Below are positions 5,440-6,308 of a stretch of DNA of 6,308 nt, one piece after another. The notes below the pieces were generated by a model. It saw only the letters and a program-made list of their open reading frames with translations, was not told where the DNA came from and made no database searches. The DNA lies in NCBI GenBank assembly GCA_003484585.1, contig DNBZ01000018.1:1-6308 (forward strand), written 5' to 3'. The DNA is from Bacteroidota bacterium. GTDB taxonomy: Bacteria; Bacteroidota; Bacteroidia; NS11-12g; UBA9320. The stretch's first letter is position 1, and each line of letters opens with the position of its first letter. The translations under genes and the position numbers were made by a program.

Positions 5440-5459
5440 CCCAAAGCATAAATCAAGCG

Positions 5460-6308
5460 ATGTCGAATAAACTAAAAAACTACGCCAATGGTCGTTGGGA
5501 AGCACATAAAGGAGAAGGATTTTCACAGTATAATGCCATCACGGGAGATCTAATAAGCACCGCAGGGAGTGAAGGTTTAGACTACGAAGAAATGGCCGAC
5601 TACGCACGCCGAGTTGGCGGGAAAGCACTCCGTGCAATGACTTTCTATGAGCGTGGATATATGCTCAAAAAGCTTGCCCTTCATCTGGACAGCATTAAGA
5701 AAAAATACTACAGTATCAGTTACTTATCTGGAGCGACTAAAAGTGACAGTTGGGTAGATATAGATGGTGGTATAGGAACACTATTTACCTATGCCAGCCT
5801 CAGAAGAACAATGGGAAACCAGCGTTTTTATGTAGACGGAGATACTGCCAAATTAGGATCAAACGGAACTTTCGTAGGGCAACACATTATGAGTCCTAAA
5901 CAAGGCGTAGTAGTTCATATAAACGCATTCAACTTTCCTATCTGGGGAATGCTCGAGAAACTAAGTGCCAACTTGCTAGCTGGCGTTCCAGCTATCGTAA
6001 AACCGTCTGAAATAACATCGTATCTTACCCAAGCTATGGTAGAAGATATCATTGCTAGTGGCATAGTGCCAGAAGGAGCTCTACAACTAGATTGTGGTAA
6101 AGGACACGGGATTATAGATACATTAACATCGCAAGATTTAGTGACTTTCACAGGAAGTGCTACTACGGGTAGAATGCTGAAAAGTATGCCACACATTGTG
6201 AATAAAGCCATCCCGTTCAATATGGAATCAGACAGTCTAAATGCCGCTATTCTTGGCGAAGATGCTGCTCCAGGAACGACAGATTTTGATATATTTATAA
6301 AAGAAGTA
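5460..6308 (+). CDS. paaZ: PaaZ, oxepin-CoA hydrolase / semialdehyde dehydrogenase (N-terminal part)
   Basis: The first 283 codons of the bifunctional phenylacetate-degradation enzyme are present; the window end cuts the gene. PaaZ opens the oxepin-CoA ring with its C-terminal MaoC-like hydratase and oxidises the resulting aldehyde with its N-terminal NADP-dependent aldehyde dehydrogenase. Only the dehydrogenase part is seen here. ALRAMTFYERGYMLK (56-70), SDSWVDIDGGIGTLFTYASL (95-114), HINAFNFPIWGMLEKL (153-168), PAIVKPS (177-183), the nucleotide-binding FTGSATTG (230-237) and FNMESDSLN (253-261) closely follow E. coli PaaZ. The Glu of the last motif is E256, the same number as in E. coli. 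The catalytic cysteine (about residue 295) and the hydratase domain lie outside the window. The ATG at 5460 is 20 nt after an exact -7 box and gives an N-terminus collinear with E. coli PaaZ. No other paa gene lies upstream; further ones may follow. Confidence 0.95.
   Translation, partial: MSNKLKNYANGRWEAHKGEGFSQYNAITGDLISTAGSEGLDYEEMADYARRVGGKALRAMTFYERGYMLKKLALHLDSIKKKYYSISYLSGATKSDSWVDIDGGIGTLFTYASLRRTMGNQRFYVDGDTAKLGSNGTFVGQHIMSPKQGVVVHINAFNFPIWGMLEKLSANLLAGVPAIVKPSEITSYLTQAMVEDIIASGIVPEGALQLDCGKGHGIIDTLTSQDLVTFTGSATTGRMLKSMPHIVNKAIPFNMESDSLNAAILGEDAAPGTTDFDIFIKEV

Larger units (their letters stand above)
5147..5459. other. Non-coding divergent intergenic region with small repeats
   Basis: This 313-bp stretch lies between the divergent HAD gene and paaZ. 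It holds, in order, a three-copy hexamer repeat (5166-5183), a GGCTAAAGCC hairpin (5266-5275), a 26-bp imperfect tandem repeat (5291-5342) that is more GC-rich than its surroundings, and the putative paaZ -7 box (5432-5439). The only short plus-strand frame I noticed is nine codons (5381-5410), not credible as a gene. No tRNA, no transposase remnant and no clear HAD promoter are visible; a CAAA-3nt-TA near 5184-5192 has the wrong spacing. Confidence 0.6.

Noticed and set aside
5915..6220. 101-codon minus-strand open frame inside paaZ
   Set aside because: It is antisense to the NAD(P)-binding and catalytic glutamate motifs of PaaZ.
2890..6308. A joint aromatic-degradation cluster of the FAH-family gene and paaZ
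   Set aside because: Two minus-strand genes, a terminator and a 313-bp gap separate them, and the PaaZ route does not use an FAH-type hydrolase.

Overview
The window looks like chromosomal DNA of a Bacteroidota bacterium (flavobacterial, cytophagal or saprospiral type). Four things point that way: AT-rich DNA with A-rich leaders and almost no Shine-Dalgarno sequences; exact TAnnTTTG boxes, the Bacteroidota -7 promoter consensus, 19-26 nt upstream of three start codons; a Bacteroidota-style menaquinone gene pair; and a lipoprotein whose mature N-terminus is acidic right after the lipidated cysteine. The genes are housekeeping or catabolic. I see no phage, IS, CRISPR, tRNA or rRNA.

Layout. 23-643 (-) is a histidine-phosphatase (phosphoglycerate-mutase-like) protein. 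It is divergent, across a 33-bp gap, from 677-1081 (+), a hotdog thioesterase of the MenI/YdiI/EntH type. That gene overlaps by one base 1081-2052 (+), a short isochorismate synthase (MenF). Together they encode the first dedicated step and a late step (DHNA-CoA hydrolysis) of menaquinone synthesis. 2113-2688 (-) is leucyl/phenylalanyl-tRNA-protein transferase (Aat) in its short form, converging on menF. After a 201-bp divergent promoter region, 2890-3498 (+) is an FAH-family (FAHD1-like) hydrolase. A bidirectional hairpin terminator separates it from the convergent gene 3578-4156 (-), a secreted PEBP/YbhB-family lipoprotein. 4334-5146 (-) is a Cof-type HAD phosphatase. A 313-bp non-coding stretch with several small repeats follows. 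Then 5460 onward (+) is the N-terminal aldehyde-dehydrogenase part of PaaZ, the ring-cleaving enzyme of aerobic phenylacetate degradation, cut off by the window end.

Apart from menI-menF, the genes look like separate transcription units with changing strand. I did not find a new multi-gene system. The most notable non-coding signals are the 26-bp imperfect tandem repeat with related motifs upstream of paaZ, an inverted repeat overlapping the -7 box of the FAH-family gene, and a phosphatase promoter box that overlaps the divergent menI start codon.
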